NCBI GenBank assembly: GCA_021613335.1
Contig: JAJTWR010000182.1
Location: 2,235,001-2,299,000, forward strand
Direction: 5' to 3'
Length of the DNA: 64,000 nucleotides
Origin: Whitmania pigra
Lineage: Eukaryota > Annelida > Clitellata > Hirudinida > Haemopidae
Positions 50,901 through 63,600 of the stretch are shown here, piece after piece. Under the pieces are notes generated by a model. That model saw nothing but the letters and a program-made list of their open reading frames with translations, was not told where the DNA came from and did no database searches. A program made the translations under genes and the position numbers. How positions within the stretch are numbered: the first letter of the stretch is position 1; each line of letters begins with the position of its first letter.

Positions 50901-53900
50901 TTTCTGGTGCGCAGTACAGACTCAGTATCGAAATTTACGGCGTCCTAGTTAGCGATGTAATTTACCGCATTTCTCTTTATGAACAACTGGCTTAATTGGG
51001 AAGGAAATTTCATGCACATACGACTGTTTGAAATAAAATTGTTGATCGATTAGAGCCTTACGCTAATCATTTACGCAGAAAGTCAGGAAGGCCTTGGGTT
51101 AAATTGTGGTGTCGGACGAACTGAGGAAAATTGTGAAAGTTTTCCGCTTTTAACTAGTAATAGTTAACTGAGTTAATTAATTAATGCGCGAGTAATTTGT
51201 AACCCATCAGTAATTTGTAATAAAAAAATGTAGAGGAGCTCATTTGTGAAAATCCGGTGGTTTGGACTAGAATTCAACCATCGATCCGGCTATCCTTCCT
51301 CATCTGCTCATCCATTCTTTCGATTTGTGGAGTCGAATGTGCAAAGGGAAAACAGCATGATGGAAAGAGAAGTAGAAAATGGATCGTCGGAAGGTGCGTG
51401 TCACTACGGTTCGCGTCTGGAGCATATCAGCGGTGACACGCTGGGTTGAAGATAATGATGACATTCCTGAAGTATTCCAACGCTAGCTTTTTAAGAGCCT
51501 ACAGATATTTCACTTGTTAGCAGATTGAAAACATCAAAAGCATCTCGCGGAAGTGCAGGCTGCCGTGGATGGCACGTTGAACGAAAGAAGAACGTAAAAG
51601 GAGAAAACCTCGAGCATCGATTCAGAGCAAAACAAAGAAGCTCTCCATAAGAAATGGAGCCAGGGAAATGTCAGGGACAAGCCTCTCGTTAACTCGCTGT
51701 TTTCAAGGAGAAACAAAGCCAATCTCAAGTCGATATTAATGATCGACTCGTTTGCTCGTAGGAAACCTTCTTTCCAGCATCTGAAATCAGGGTTAGGACC
51801 ATAGGGTTCTAAACTCATACTAAAGTAACATTATTAACTAGTAATAATATATTTGATGATGATAATAATATTAATAATTAACCACTGCAATGGAATAATA
51901 CTAATAATACACCGATGTGTAGGCTGAAACGGCTGTGAGACTGTTGTTTGTTCTGTTTTCAGATGTTTATGAGAAAGTGTCTCGGGGTTGTGCCTAAAAA
52001 AAACCCCAGCACAATTAGTCTCCACAAGTGGCTGATCGAGACTTGCCAGCAGCAGCAAGGAAAACAGCAACATAAAACCTATACACCTGCTTTCCACAAC
52101 CACTCAGGCATTCCATAATTCCATGTTCGCATCGCAACACTCGACCTTCTCGCAACTCATCCAGCCTCATCTCTTTCAGATTCGTATCGATTTGCATTTC
52201 CTTACATCCATCCTGGGTTGGAATAGGACCGATAAGGCATGTTTGGGGACGCCACAATCATGACAAGACGTGAGTGAAGCCAGGCGTGGGATTTCGTGAA
52301 CATATCGAAGTCGACAAGCACAAACGTTGGTAATGTGCCAAAAAATACGGCCCCTTCATAGCGAAAAAGGCGATGAGAAATCAATTAGGAATCTAAGTTC
52401 TAAATGGCACGTCGTTTTATTTGAGATAGTGCATTCCTATGATAAAGCGTGGTTGCATTTCGTTTCATTCGGAGAATGTCGAGACGGGACAGAGCCGCAA
52501 CTAATGGAAACTCCGATGATCTCATTCATGGACGCAAGTGGTTCGTATGCATCCGACAAGTAGCTAACAATTGAAACGATAGCAACTAAATGATATTCAA
52601 GATCGGTGAAAGTGGCGAGCTAGCCACTGTCCCGCGTATTCAGCTGAGGCCCTCCTCGATTCTCAAGAGAGCCAGCCCCGAGGCAGTTAATTAGCATAGC
52701 GGCTGAGTAAATAAGCAGTTGATCGACCCCTTTCAAAGTTAGCTAGCTAATTAAGTAATTCAACGATAATTAGACGATGATTAGACTTGTATATTGTTGC
52801 ATAAATGGATGACATGGCCTGCTTCTGAGCGCTCACGTTCATAGAACCGATGATGAATTCGTGATGTGGAAGCGGACCAAACATTTTTGTAATTTCTATT
52901 TCTAGGGATTTTCAACTATATATGTAAATCTAAATATATATTGGCATATCGTTTTCAGCATAATGTTATTTTTTCAATACGTGTAACTTTTTATAAAACG
53001 ACGTTGCTACTAAAAATTTCATCACGATCGGGAGACTGTAAAATACTTTTAACATCAATGTTTATTTATAATATATACGATTCAAAAAAGATTAAATAAT
53101 TATTAATCGTTAAATTTAATTTGTTTGTAGCATTTTGTAAGTTACATAATTATTTTAAAACGTAATTTAGATGTTAAGTTAAAAATGACTAAAATATTAT
53201 TCAGTATGTTTTTTTATTTTCTTTAGTGATGAAACTTGCAATTAAATATTATTCTTGTGATCATATATATAACTTTAAATATTTATTATAATTTCAGGTA
53301 ATCAAGTTCTCTGTTTTAATACAACGAGCTTAACGTAATTCATTTTCCCAGTTGAATTATTCCACATCATTACGCATTTGAAGATTTCTAAGTGATCTAT
53401 TAATTCAGAAAGAACAATCCAATATGAACACTTCTTTCATTTATTTTATTGCCATATGTTTGTTGAAACATCAAAGTTTCTTTATGACCCATTTAACTCT
53501 TATTTTGAAGAAGTTAATCATTAAAATTTCAAATGACATTAATAAATGTTGGTTTAACATAAAGACAGTCCATATAAAACTGGATAACACTGATACGGAA
53601 AACGCAAGTTTTTCTATAAATTCTTTCCATCCGCACTCGGACGTCTTAACAAATTTTAAACCAGCGTCGAGAGAGCCCTTAATAATGAAACTGGCGAATT
53701 TGTTTTGAATAACTTGATATGTAAATTTGATTGTAACCAATTTATGGTGAGCTAGTTTTACTAGCTTGCCTTATCAGATGGATGTTGTGAGAACGCATGA
53801 CGAAGAGATGATTTTGGTTTTATGAAAGTGGTATTCTCAAATCTTTTTAACCAGTAGAGTAAAAAGTATAAATTTTTTATAAGTTTATTTATAAGTGCCT

Positions 53901-54459
53901 TAAATATTAGTTCATAAAAAAATCAATGTCTATAGTTGCAATACAAATCAGCTCCTAGGCTACACTCGGTAACTTTTTAAATATTTATTGTCTTAATTAG
54001 CCCGGTTTACAAATAATTTTTTTCTAATGATGTAGTAATTATCGAAACAAAGTTTTAACATTTCTTAAAGTATGATTACTATATTATAAATAAAAATTAG
54101 TAATCTTAAATGCGATATAAATTTATTTCTATATAAAGTTATATAAATAAATCTTGACTTTTGGCATCGTCTGCTGATTCCTGGGATAAATAAAATTGTT
54201 TCGCGGATAGCGCTGTTCGTTTGAAATGAAAGTTGGTGCCGCCAAAATGTTTTATTAGCAGCTGAAGGGACGTTGCTAAGGGCCGAAGTGAGAGGTACTT
54301 TGGACCTCTTGAAGAGTTACAGGTGAATATTGAAGGTATATTACTTATTCATAAGGAATTTAGATGAGTGTCCAAAGATGTTTCAATTGCCCCTGATTAA
54401 TTCGATTGTGTTTGTAGCCGGTGGCTCTGTTATGCTTATTTCGACGGACGCAAACAGAA
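47946..54459. promoter_or_regulatory. 6.5-kb gene-free spacer between head-to-head genes
   Basis: It separates the start codons of the zinc-finger gene (leftward) and the Ig adhesion gene (rightward). From about 48.0 to 52.8 kb it is visibly richer in G+C than the rest of the window and has almost no microsatellites. Open frames are short and share no family motif. It probably holds the promoters, 5' UTR exons and enhancers of both genes. A palindromic TTGGCGCCAA at 49930-49939 resembles an E2F site but stands alone. From 52.8 kb it returns to AT-rich DNA. Confidence 0.4.
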
Positions 54460-56006
54460 ATGTGTAAAGCTAAAGCTTCGACCTCCATTTTCGTTATTTC
54501 GATTTTGTTTGTTAGTGGATCTATAAGCCTTCAAGAAAACGGTAAGAATTATTATACGTTTGGGTAACATGATCGAACAAGCAAATATAATCATAATTTT
54601 GTTTCAGACAAAAGAATACCACCAAAAATTTTGGACCGATGGGAACAAAAGAGCTATTATCAAGAAAAATCAAAGCATAACTTTACCTGTTTTGCTGTAG
54701 GCTCAGGACTTAGGTTGAAGTCGTTTAAAATATTTTTATTTTTTCACTTGAATTTGCTTTTATTGCGTCGATTAATCAACTTAACTGTGCAAGGAATAAT
54801 CTCTCTTGTGTGTTATTTTAACAGTTGCATCTTACTGGCTATTGATGCTTTCACTTTGAGATGACAGTTATAAACTTAACAGTGCCACTGGAGTAGTGAT
54901 TCAACTCACATAATGATGACATAGATCTTGTAGTTACACTAATAGCAATGACTCACCTGATCATAAAGTTTTAAAATTAATAATACATTAACATAAAAAA
55001 AAATAATAATGAATATTATAAATAAAGTCCCTTAAATATTTTATTTTAATATTTCAGCTACGAGCTTTACAGGGATGATATCAGTTTTACATCAAACAGC
55101 AACGGCCATTTCACCTTGGAAGATCAAGGTTTTGGCTTAGATGGAACCTACCAATGCAAGGTCAAGAACCAATACGGAGTTGCCGTAACAGACAAGACTA
55201 ATCTCATCAAGGCAGTCACTGTTGAATTTCCACGATTACCTGACAACAAGATCAAAGTGGACAACCTGTCTGAGAACTTCAGTATAACATGTTCACCCAA
55301 ACAAGTCGTGGTGCCCGATCCGATCATAAGTTGGTTTAGGAAAAGAGGAATCAACGGAAAGGACGAGAAAGTGCCATTTTCAAGAGAAGTTCAGTTTGAT
55401 GGAAAAGGTGAACTTCTTTACTCCGTCTTTTGGAATTGTTTCTGCAATCGCTGCATGGCAATATCTGATCACACTGTTGGTTCTAATGCAATCTTTTGAT
55501 ATATTGTTTGCTAATGGCATCTGTTTATTTGACTTGTTTATTTATTTATTCTGTTTATTTGAGTTTGTTAGTGTTTAGCTCTTGTTCTGCTAAATTTTAA
55601 AATAATTTGTTTGTTTTGAATGATTTTGTGGCTGGGTAATAAATAGAACAATGCACTGGGTAAACTTTGAACACATTGAACACATTGTATGTATTGTGTG
55701 ATTTTATGGGATTGCAATGTGCAGTCATTAGCAAAATAATGATGAAGTCTTATTGAGGATATTCTCATCAATTGACCTTCAATAGGCAAATAAATACGAC
55801 CACTTTGATCCACAAACAAGCAGGACATCTCACTATCGGGTTAACTTATAATTTGATCGATAATCATCATTCCAGACACGTTGCACTTTGCAAATGCGGA
55901 ACATCACATCGATTACCTGTATTGGTGTTCTGCTTCCAATCAATTCCTCAGGACTTCTGGAAACTCGACACAGTTTCAAGTAGATATCCAAAGTGAGTTT
56001 GGTGGC

Positions 56007-56042
<36 letters not shown>

Positions 56043-59000
56043 TTTTAGAGTGGTGTCAGTGGTTTTAAGTTATTTGCATTTCTCCCATTTTTCACAATGG
56101 ATATCAATTTACCTCTGTGCATTAATGGATGGATTTACTAGGAGATGGCTTGTTGTTGAACTGGTTCTTTGGCAGTATGGGGATCACTTTCTTGAATTTA
56201 CAAATTATAAAATTATTGTTATTATTTGGAGTGTTTTAGAATCATTTAATAATTGCTTAGCAATTTCATTTTAATTTAGTTGCAATATATTTATTATTTT
56301 CCTTTGGTTTGATTTTCATCATTTTATTTGGTTGTCGTGTTTAAGTGCAACTGCAAACATTAATAAAAGCTTTGTACATCTGAGTTTAAACTGATGTGAC
56401 GTTTCAGACAGTGGGACAGTTGATGTTAAACCTGCCCTCCTGACATCCTCCTCATCGCCACCGAGTGTCGACCAAGGGGTGATTGTTGGATTCCTGGATG
56501 GTCAGATAACCCTGAGGTGTCTCTTTAAAGGATAGTGAGTGGATATTCTGTTTATTAACTTATTATTAACTTTGCGGTTAACGATTATTTATTATGTGAC
56601 GATTTGATGATTTGAAGTTTAATGCTTGTTGGGATTTACGGTCGCTACCTTAGCCTTAGTTTGGTATTTTTAGGTTGCTCTAGTGTTATGATTCATCACT
56701 TGACACTTCTCAAGTTATCGAATTATAAAATGTTATCGTTACTCATTACTTAACAATTTTTTTTTTATTTCCGTCATTAAAGTTGTTGATTGATATGCAA
56801 TAACATTAGCATTCATTTAATTGATGACTCTTATGTTATTGTAAAGACATCGTTAAGAATTAAAGCATTGATGTCATATTGATGCTAAAACAATCTGTCA
56901 TAACACTCGAATTTGTTTTACTATCGCTGACGTTTGCATTGCATTGATAAGCGATCTAAAGATGAATGGCTACTGGGTGAATGAATGAATGAATGAATTA
57001 TGTAAAACATGAGTGTTAAGATTTAAATAAAATTTGTGGTTATTAAGAGGTGCGCGTTGCTATTTATTGTTCCAATTACAAATTTCAGAGTGCTTAGTTA
57101 ATGTTTTGTAAAAAAAATTATAATAACTTAATTAGCAGTTTTATTATAATAACTTCATTACCAGCTATTATCACTGTTAGTATCGTAGGATTTAGTTGCA
57201 CTAGCCATTTAGTATTTTTAAAATGCTGCATATGTTATGTTATATATTTATGTTGCTACTTAATTTCTCTTACATTTTCTTTACTAAATCTTTTTTTCAT
57301 TTTTATACTTAATATACTTAATGTGCCAATTCCACAGTCCGACCCCCATGGTCAGGTGGCTCCAAGGAAATCAGCCGGTCTCTTCGAATTTCTGGACGCC
57401 CGAGTTTGATAACACCGAAATAACATCGAGACATCCACTCAACCAGAACTACAGCAGTGTTTACACCTGCGAAGGTTCCAACAACTTTGGCACAGCAAGT
57501 CACGTCATGACACTGGCAGTACACGGTGGGTTGTGCGAAATGGTTCCGATTTAAATTCCGTTGAAGCTTTGGCATTGCAAGAATTTTTCTTAAAAGCTCC
57601 CCCCTTGTTCTTGTCCGAGTCCGACGGGCCGATGGACACCGTTGTGGTCAATGGGAGTTACGCCACCTTTAGTTGCAGCCCCAGGGCTGATCCACCAGCT
57701 ACTGTTAAGTGGTTCAGGAATGGAGTCTTATTGAATGGTTGGATATTTGCTTATGTATCGTCTATGGTTTCAATATTCTTACCTGTGTGTTTTGTTGTTC
57801 ATCATCAGTTCGTAAGCATTGTTTGTTGAACATGGATTTCTATCCGTTCACTTGTCACGAAATGTTGTCATTTTGATTGAAATAATCTTCAATCAGAATT
57901 GAAATAATCTTCAATCAGAATTGAAATAATCTTCAATCAGAATTGAAATAATCTTCAATCAGAATTGAAATAATTTTCAATCAGAGAACAATCTACCTGC
58001 AAAGTATTCCTTGAACAACTCAAAGCTCAGCATATCAGATGTGTGCAACAATTGTAAGGAGAAGGACCATTGCGTCATAAGGTGCCAAGTCAGCAACAAT
58101 TACGGCCACAATTCCGCAGAAGGATTTCTGGCTGTCATCGGTTGTTTTATTGATAAAATTAATTAATTAAAAGTAAAGTTAAATTATTTTAAATTTAATA
58201 TGTAATTGTAATAATAATATGTAGGATAATTCAAAACAATTGTTTCACGATTTTGAACATGTTTGTTTATTATTTACTCATCAAATCATACTAGAATGCA
58301 ATATAATTTATTAATTTATCTCTAATTTTCAACTATTTTTAAATGCTTCTATGACCTAATTAAGATTAATTCCATTTGTAATTTCTAATTCAGACCCTAC
58401 TACACTGGATGAAGGCTTGTACAAGGATGTAGTTTGGAAGCCAAGCGTGACTTTTGTCTTTCCATGCCTGGTGACCTATGACAGGGGTTTTCCAGGCACC
58501 TGCTCCTGGTACCACAACGAAAGTCTCGTAGTGGATGGTGTCGACAACAGGTTACGACCAGTTTCTAAAATCATTGGGTGTTTAGTATTAGTTACAGAAG
58601 CTCTTGTATATATAATTGTTAATTATACTGTAATATTTCTGTATTAAATTAAATACTTAATTTACCATATTTTTCATCTTATTCTTCATATAAGTGTTAA
58701 TTATTTTTTTGGTTTACATTCCATGATTGATAATGAACTTGTTTGGATCAAAAGTTAAATTCTATTTTAAATTTGTTCTACTTTACTTTATTGCAATTAA
58801 GTTTATTTCGGACTTATTAATTAGATTCGAGTTTAATAATTTATTGCTTAACGCATCAACGAATCACCAAGAACTGTCACTCTTCATAAACATCTCACCT
58901 TCTTTGGAACAGACTGATGGTCGATGAGAATGGAACCCTCACCATTCTCACAGAGGTCGACAAGGACATGCCTCAGAGCACAGTTGGAAATTACACCGTG

Positions 59001-62000
59001 GTCGCCAGCAACAATTACTCTAAAGCTGAGAAGAGCTTCAGAATCTTGTATACTGGTTAGTACTTTTTGCATGCTAGTTAGTATTTTTGTATGCTAGTTA
59101 GTATTTTTGTATGCTAGTTAGTATTTTTGTATGCTGGTTGGTATTTTTATATGCTGGTTGGTACCTTTTGTATTCTGGTTAGTGCCTCTCATCAGTATGC
59201 TGGTTGCCACTCTGTTTTGTCCTGTTATTGTAATTTTTAAATGCAACCAAATAAGATTGATTGACTGTAATGAAGTTAAGAGTGCATAGGTGGTTATAAA
59301 TTGATTCATCATCATTTACTTAACCACAAAAATTCATTCATTAAATAGCTGGCAACTAAATCCGTTATATAATTAATAATTAAATAATTAATTTTAATAC
59401 GCATTGCCTGATGACAACAATGTGTTGATGCAACACTGTACTGCTACAACACTTTGTGTCGATTAAAATAAATCAACAACTTTCAAATACCACCTAGAAA
59501 AGTTATTCAATTGCCTTTTCGAAGATGCCACAGCTCAGCCACAGGAAAAGTCGGGTGGAAGTTTATGGTGGATCAGTCTCATTGTTTTGGCAATCATCTT
59601 GTTGCTGCTGCTGTTATTGTTGTTGCTATGGTGTTGCCGGTTCAGAAGGAGAGACAGGGAAGATTATCCAGGTGAGTTGATTAGCAGGTTGACTCGTCAA
59701 CTGGTGAGTTGATTGGATACATCTTGTTATCATTATGAATACTTATAAGGGAAGTCTTATGAAAGTATGAATTGTGAGATTACTGAATATTCATTTATGA
59801 TTGGTCTCAGAGCTTAATAGAATCAACTCAGGGGTGAAACAGTGTCGTGAATATATTTACTCCACCGTTAATTATTATTTAATTTATCATTATTATTATA
59901 CTCATGATGATTATTATTATGAATATATTTACTCCACCTTTAATTATTAGTCAATTTATCACTATTATTTTACTCACGATGATTATTATTATGAATATAT
60001 TTACTCCACCGTTACTTATTAGTCAATTTATCACTATTATTATACTCACGATGATTATTATTATGAATATATTTACTCCACCGTTACTTATTAGTCAATT
60101 TATCACTATTATTTTACTCACAATGATTATTATTATGAATATATTTACTCCACCGTTACTTATTAGTCAATTTATCACTATTATTATACTCATGATGATG
60201 ATTATTATTATGAATATATTTACTCCACCGTTACTTATTAGTCAATTTATCACTATTATTATACTCATGATGATGATTATTATTATGAATATATTTACTC
60301 CACCGTTACTTATTAGTCAATTTATCACTATAATTATACTCATGATGATTATTATTATCATCATTATTGGTTTTGAAAAGTTGACAAAAAAGAAAGACAG
60401 ATGGGACACGATCCTGTCAAAGAGCTCAACAACTTGGGCTTCAAAGACTATCAAGCCCAGTGAGCATTTGTTTACAGTTTCCAATACAAAAATAATTATG
60501 TAATGAATAATTATTTTAATTATGTAACAAATAAATATTTCACTCCTTTATCCAGATAACTTTTTAATGTAAATTTATAAATACTTAGGAGAAATGTACT
60601 TTTAATTGTTCGATGGGCAGTTGGAGCATATATTGATGTGCTGTCTCGTAATGCTAATTAATACCAATGCCGGCAACATAACCAGCTTCACGGTGTTAAA
60701 ATGTAAACGAAATGCGCCAGCGTGGTGAGAGAGAAAACAGAAATAAAGATAAAATAATATAAAACAATTTAATATTTTAGTTTACATTGTTGTCATTGTC
60801 ATCATAATTAACACAGGAGGCAGAAGAATGTTGCTCCGGTATGTGCAGATTGATCGCTTCCATAATTTAAGGACGTGTGTTCAGTATCGGCACTACAGCA
60901 CAAAACTAACATTCGTAATTTTTAGAGGTTTATTAACTAGCACGAGTTAGAGTCCGGAGACAAGCGTCGAGAGCCCATCGAGACAAAACCCAATGCGGCC
61001 AAGCGGAAACGAGGAATGAGTCAAAAGCAAGCGAAGTAAGAGTCGAACGAGGCGAGATGATGAGAGTAGGGTGGGGGGGGGGTAATTAAATTAACGTCCA
61101 TTAATTAGATAACTAGATGATTAGGACGGAGCAGAACTACCTGCTCAATTTCAAAGCCGTTCCCGGTTGTACTGCAATACCGAGTCAACGCACCGGAGTA
61201 GCCAAGACCTGTTGAGGCTGGGTGCCCCTAGTGTATAAAATTAGCTTTACATCAACATCCTCCGCTGGAGAACCTAAAAAACTAGAAATTGGTGACAATG
61301 GCTTGAGCTACCACAAGTTGTCCACTGATGAGGGTCTCCTTCTGGTTGCTTAAATAGACTTTCGTTAGGACTTGAAACAAAAGAGTCCACTGCTATGCGC
61401 TGAGTCATTGTCGCTGTCCTGCACGCTTTCAGCCTGGAGAAGTTGTGGAGAGAAGTTCAGTGTCCTGTACTCCAATTCTTGTATGCCTAGAGTCCCTAGA
61501 GTCGGGTGTATGCGAAGGAGCAAGTGGGAGGAGTTTAGCGTCCTACGCCATTTCAAAAATCACTTTCGGCCGTTCTCAAGCTTGAGAGCCATTAATTAAT
61601 TAATTAATTAAAAAAAATAAGAATTATTTAATCATTTGGTAAGGTAAGCAATTTTAAACCCACACCCACCATACTATGTATATATTCATTGAATTATTAT
61701 TATGAGTATTTCATATTGGATTTCATTTGACCATCCAGATCTGGAGGAAACATCTCCTACACAGAGGCCTCTGCCAACCACCTGGGCGACCACAAGGGAG
61801 CCGGTCACCTCCCTAACATCTACTACACCAATGAAGCTCTCGGTGACGATGCCCCTGATCTCCTGAGAGCCAGCTGGACCTCACCTGATGATGTTTCGTA
61901 CAGGAGCAACAGACTTTCAGACAATAATGCTGCTTTTCCAGATGATCACCAGGTAATCATGAGAAGAGATTCATCTGTGCGTAGGGGTGGCAATTACAGG

Positions 62001-62129
62001 TCGGCTCCCACCGTTTACCGTAACGAAGAGCACCCCAATGGAGAGATCGATTTGGATGCTTCCCTCAGGAGACACACTTATGACCGTTCACCCTTCCCAT
62101 ATAACCCTGAACCATTTTCAGAAGTTTGA
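54460..62129 (+). CDS. Five-Ig single-pass adhesion protein (L1-related, no FN3)
   Basis: Thirteen exons: 54460-54541, 54608-54713, 55058-55407, 55876-55992, 56408-56534, 57338-57525, 57582-57737, 57985-58140, 58394-58550, 58913-59055, 59525-59671, 60393-60459, 61739-62129. All phases agree; 728 residues. Residues 1-24 are a signal peptide (IFVISILFVSGSISL). Five Ig domains follow: NFTCFAV...TYQCKVKNQYG; FSITCS...WFRKR...YWCSASN; ITLRCLFKGYPTPMVRWLQG...YTCEGSNNFG; ATFSCSPRADPPATVKWFRNG...CQVSNNYG; TFVFPC...CSWYHNES...YTVVASNNYS. The second domain's TLHFANAEHHIDYLYW resembles 'GNLYFANV...D...Y' of L1/neuroglian. A helix at about 541-562 crosses the membrane; the tail of about 160 residues has PVKELNNLGFKDYQA and NISYTEASANHL but no FIGQY ankyrin motif. 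It has no fibronectin III domains, unlike L1 proteins. Ig1 is short between its cysteines, and Ig5 has valine at the second cysteine. Likely neural cell-surface recognition; partner unknown. Confidence 0.85.
56006..56044. repeat. (ATG)n microsatellite
   Basis: A pure ATG run starting about 14 bases inside the intron after exon 55876-55992 of the Ig gene. Confidence 0.9.
57876..57984 (+). repeat. 22-bp minisatellite, 5 copies, ending at a splice acceptor
   Basis: The unit aattgaaataatcttcaatc(ag) repeats without gap, each copy ending in CAG at 57896, 57918, 57940, 57962 and 57984. The last CAG is the acceptor of the Ig-gene exon 57985-58140, so the array carries five copies of the 3' splice-site sequence. 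Confidence 0.9.
59056..59190 (+). repeat. 20-bp minisatellite, about 7 copies, starting at a splice donor
   Basis: The unit gctagttagtatttttgtat begins at the donor of the Ig-gene exon 58913-59055 (ACTG|GTTAGT). GTTAGT or GTTGGT recurs at 59056, 59077, 59097, 59117, 59137, 59157 and 59178. Confidence 0.9.
59849..60360 (+). repeat. 72-75-bp minisatellite, 7 copies
   Basis: The block gaatatatttactccacc starts at 59849, 59921, 59993, 60065, 60137, 60212 and 60287, so the period is 72 then 75 bp (one GAT triplet gained). It fills most of the intron before the Ig-gene exon 60393-60459. Since the period is a multiple of three it leaves a 199-codon open frame, which is a repeat artefact. Confidence 0.9.
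61156..61200 (-). pseudogene. U2 snRNA 3'-end-like fragment
   Basis: On the minus strand 61186-61156 reads GACTCGGTATTGCAGTAC followed by AACCGGGAACGGC, the U2 stem-loop IV sequence ('GACCCGGTATTGCAGTACCGCCGGGAACGGC') with about three differences. A CTACTCCGGTGCGTT just before it also fits U2. Further upstream only weak resemblance remains (CTCCAGCGGAGGA, AGCTAATTTT). The branch-site recognition sequence GTAGTA is not where it should be, so this is a decayed or chimeric copy. It lies antisense in the last intron of the Ig gene. Confidence 0.5.
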
Positions 62130-63594
62130 TTCCATCAGGAAAGAACCAATTTCAATTTCGATGTCTCAAGAGATTTAACACATAGCTTTTAGATTTAACA
62201 AACATTCAAGGTGCTCCTTTTTGAGCATTCTGCTCTTCGTAACTGTCGGTTGATTTGTGCCTCTCTTGAAGTTTTAAGTTTTAAAGTTTTAACTACCGGT
62301 TGGTAAATTCAATTGTGCTTCCTTTTGTTTTGTCGATTTTTGTTGATTAAAGCAATGCTTGTGTTTTGATATCAACCGTGACTTTGCTAGACTCCATGAG
62401 CTTGCAAAGGAGACTGAGTGATAGTTGTGTTTTTCATGTTAGGGCTCGGTTTTGCACTTAAAAGCCCAAAAATATTTTGCAATGCTTAGATCCTTTGCTG
62501 CTTTACCAAGGTCAAACAGAGCGGACTGGGCAAATATGTCAACCATGGCACATCTCAACAAGCCCACCTACAGGTTTGACAAACCTTCGTTGCCACTGTG
62601 CAAATGGAGCTAACCCGATTTAAATCTAGACTAAGGCTGAATGCACCTAAAAAATAATAAAAGTCACAATCGAGGCAATCGTTTTGTTTATTGTGGTTTA
62701 AATAGAAATGGAATTTACAAATGCAAACAATTGTCAAAAACGTACACGCAGACGTTATCTAGGGCACGTAGAAGTTGGGAAATAGTAAATAGTTGGATCT
62801 GAGCTTTTGGAGGACAAATGCAAATTGAACTTTGCTTGGCAAGACAAAAGTGGAAATGTTTTGAACAAATTTCGATGGGGATCAGCCATTTCTAAAACGG
62901 CCAATCTGGACAAGACACTGTAAACCTGGGACGATTCTACTCTTAGATTCATAAAAACATTGCAGATAAATGCAGTCAAAACATTCAAAACTGAGAGGTT
63001 CAATGTTGTACAACTTGATCCAATTTGAATTCTGTAGGGAAACAAATCATTGATGCTACTACCACATCAAAGTGGTTGGTCATCCAAAAATTTAAAAGCA
63101 GAGCTCCAGTGAGTCATAAATAAAATAGCTTACTCTTTCTGCACAAACATTACAATGCAACTTCAGACTACCTCCATAACGTCTGGCGATCGCAATAAGC
63201 AAAATGAAATCCATGATCTTCGAAGACATGCAACGACTCGGAGTCACAAATGCACGACGGTCAATCAGACAAAAAAAAAACGTCATTAAAAAAAAATCAT
63301 CAATAGAATCATTGCTATTTATAAAATTATCATTTTTCTCCACAAATCCCAAACAATTCTCAAAATTGTTCGCAATAAAAATGGCTGCACAAGCACAAAA
63401 AGATCGAGAGAAAGAGTCAGAGAAGAACACGAGCCTGGAGACACTGAGCACGGTTTAAGAGCGAACGCCGATCTAAAAAGCTGACGCCATAAAAATAAGC
63501 TGAAATCACACTGAACAGAAGACCCCTCTACCATCATTTTTAATTAAAAATAATAAAAGTCTTGTTGAATGTCTTAAAAATAAAATTTCTTGAA
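62130..63594. other. 3' UTR of the Ig gene and convergent intergenic DNA
   Basis: After the Ig-gene stop a plus-strand AATAAA at 62656-62661 probably ends its transcript. From there to 63594 opposite-strand frames of 60-119 codons overlap each other without family motifs, and I support none as a gene. Confidence 0.5.
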
Positions 63595-63600
63595 TTTATT
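63595..63600 (-). terminator. Polyadenylation signal of the SH3 gene
   Basis: AATAAA on the minus strand about 220 bases after the stop codon at 63821. The 3' UTR in between contains a (GAT)n microsatellite at about 63676-63775. Confidence 0.5.

Noticed and set aside
59904..60503. 199-codon frame in the Ig gene
   Set aside because: It is the 72-bp minisatellite read in a frame without stops; the real exon is 60393-60459 in another frame.
63092..63458. Opposed 119- and 84-codon frames near the right edge
   Set aside because: They overlap head-on in AT-rich DNA and show no family motif or splice partner.
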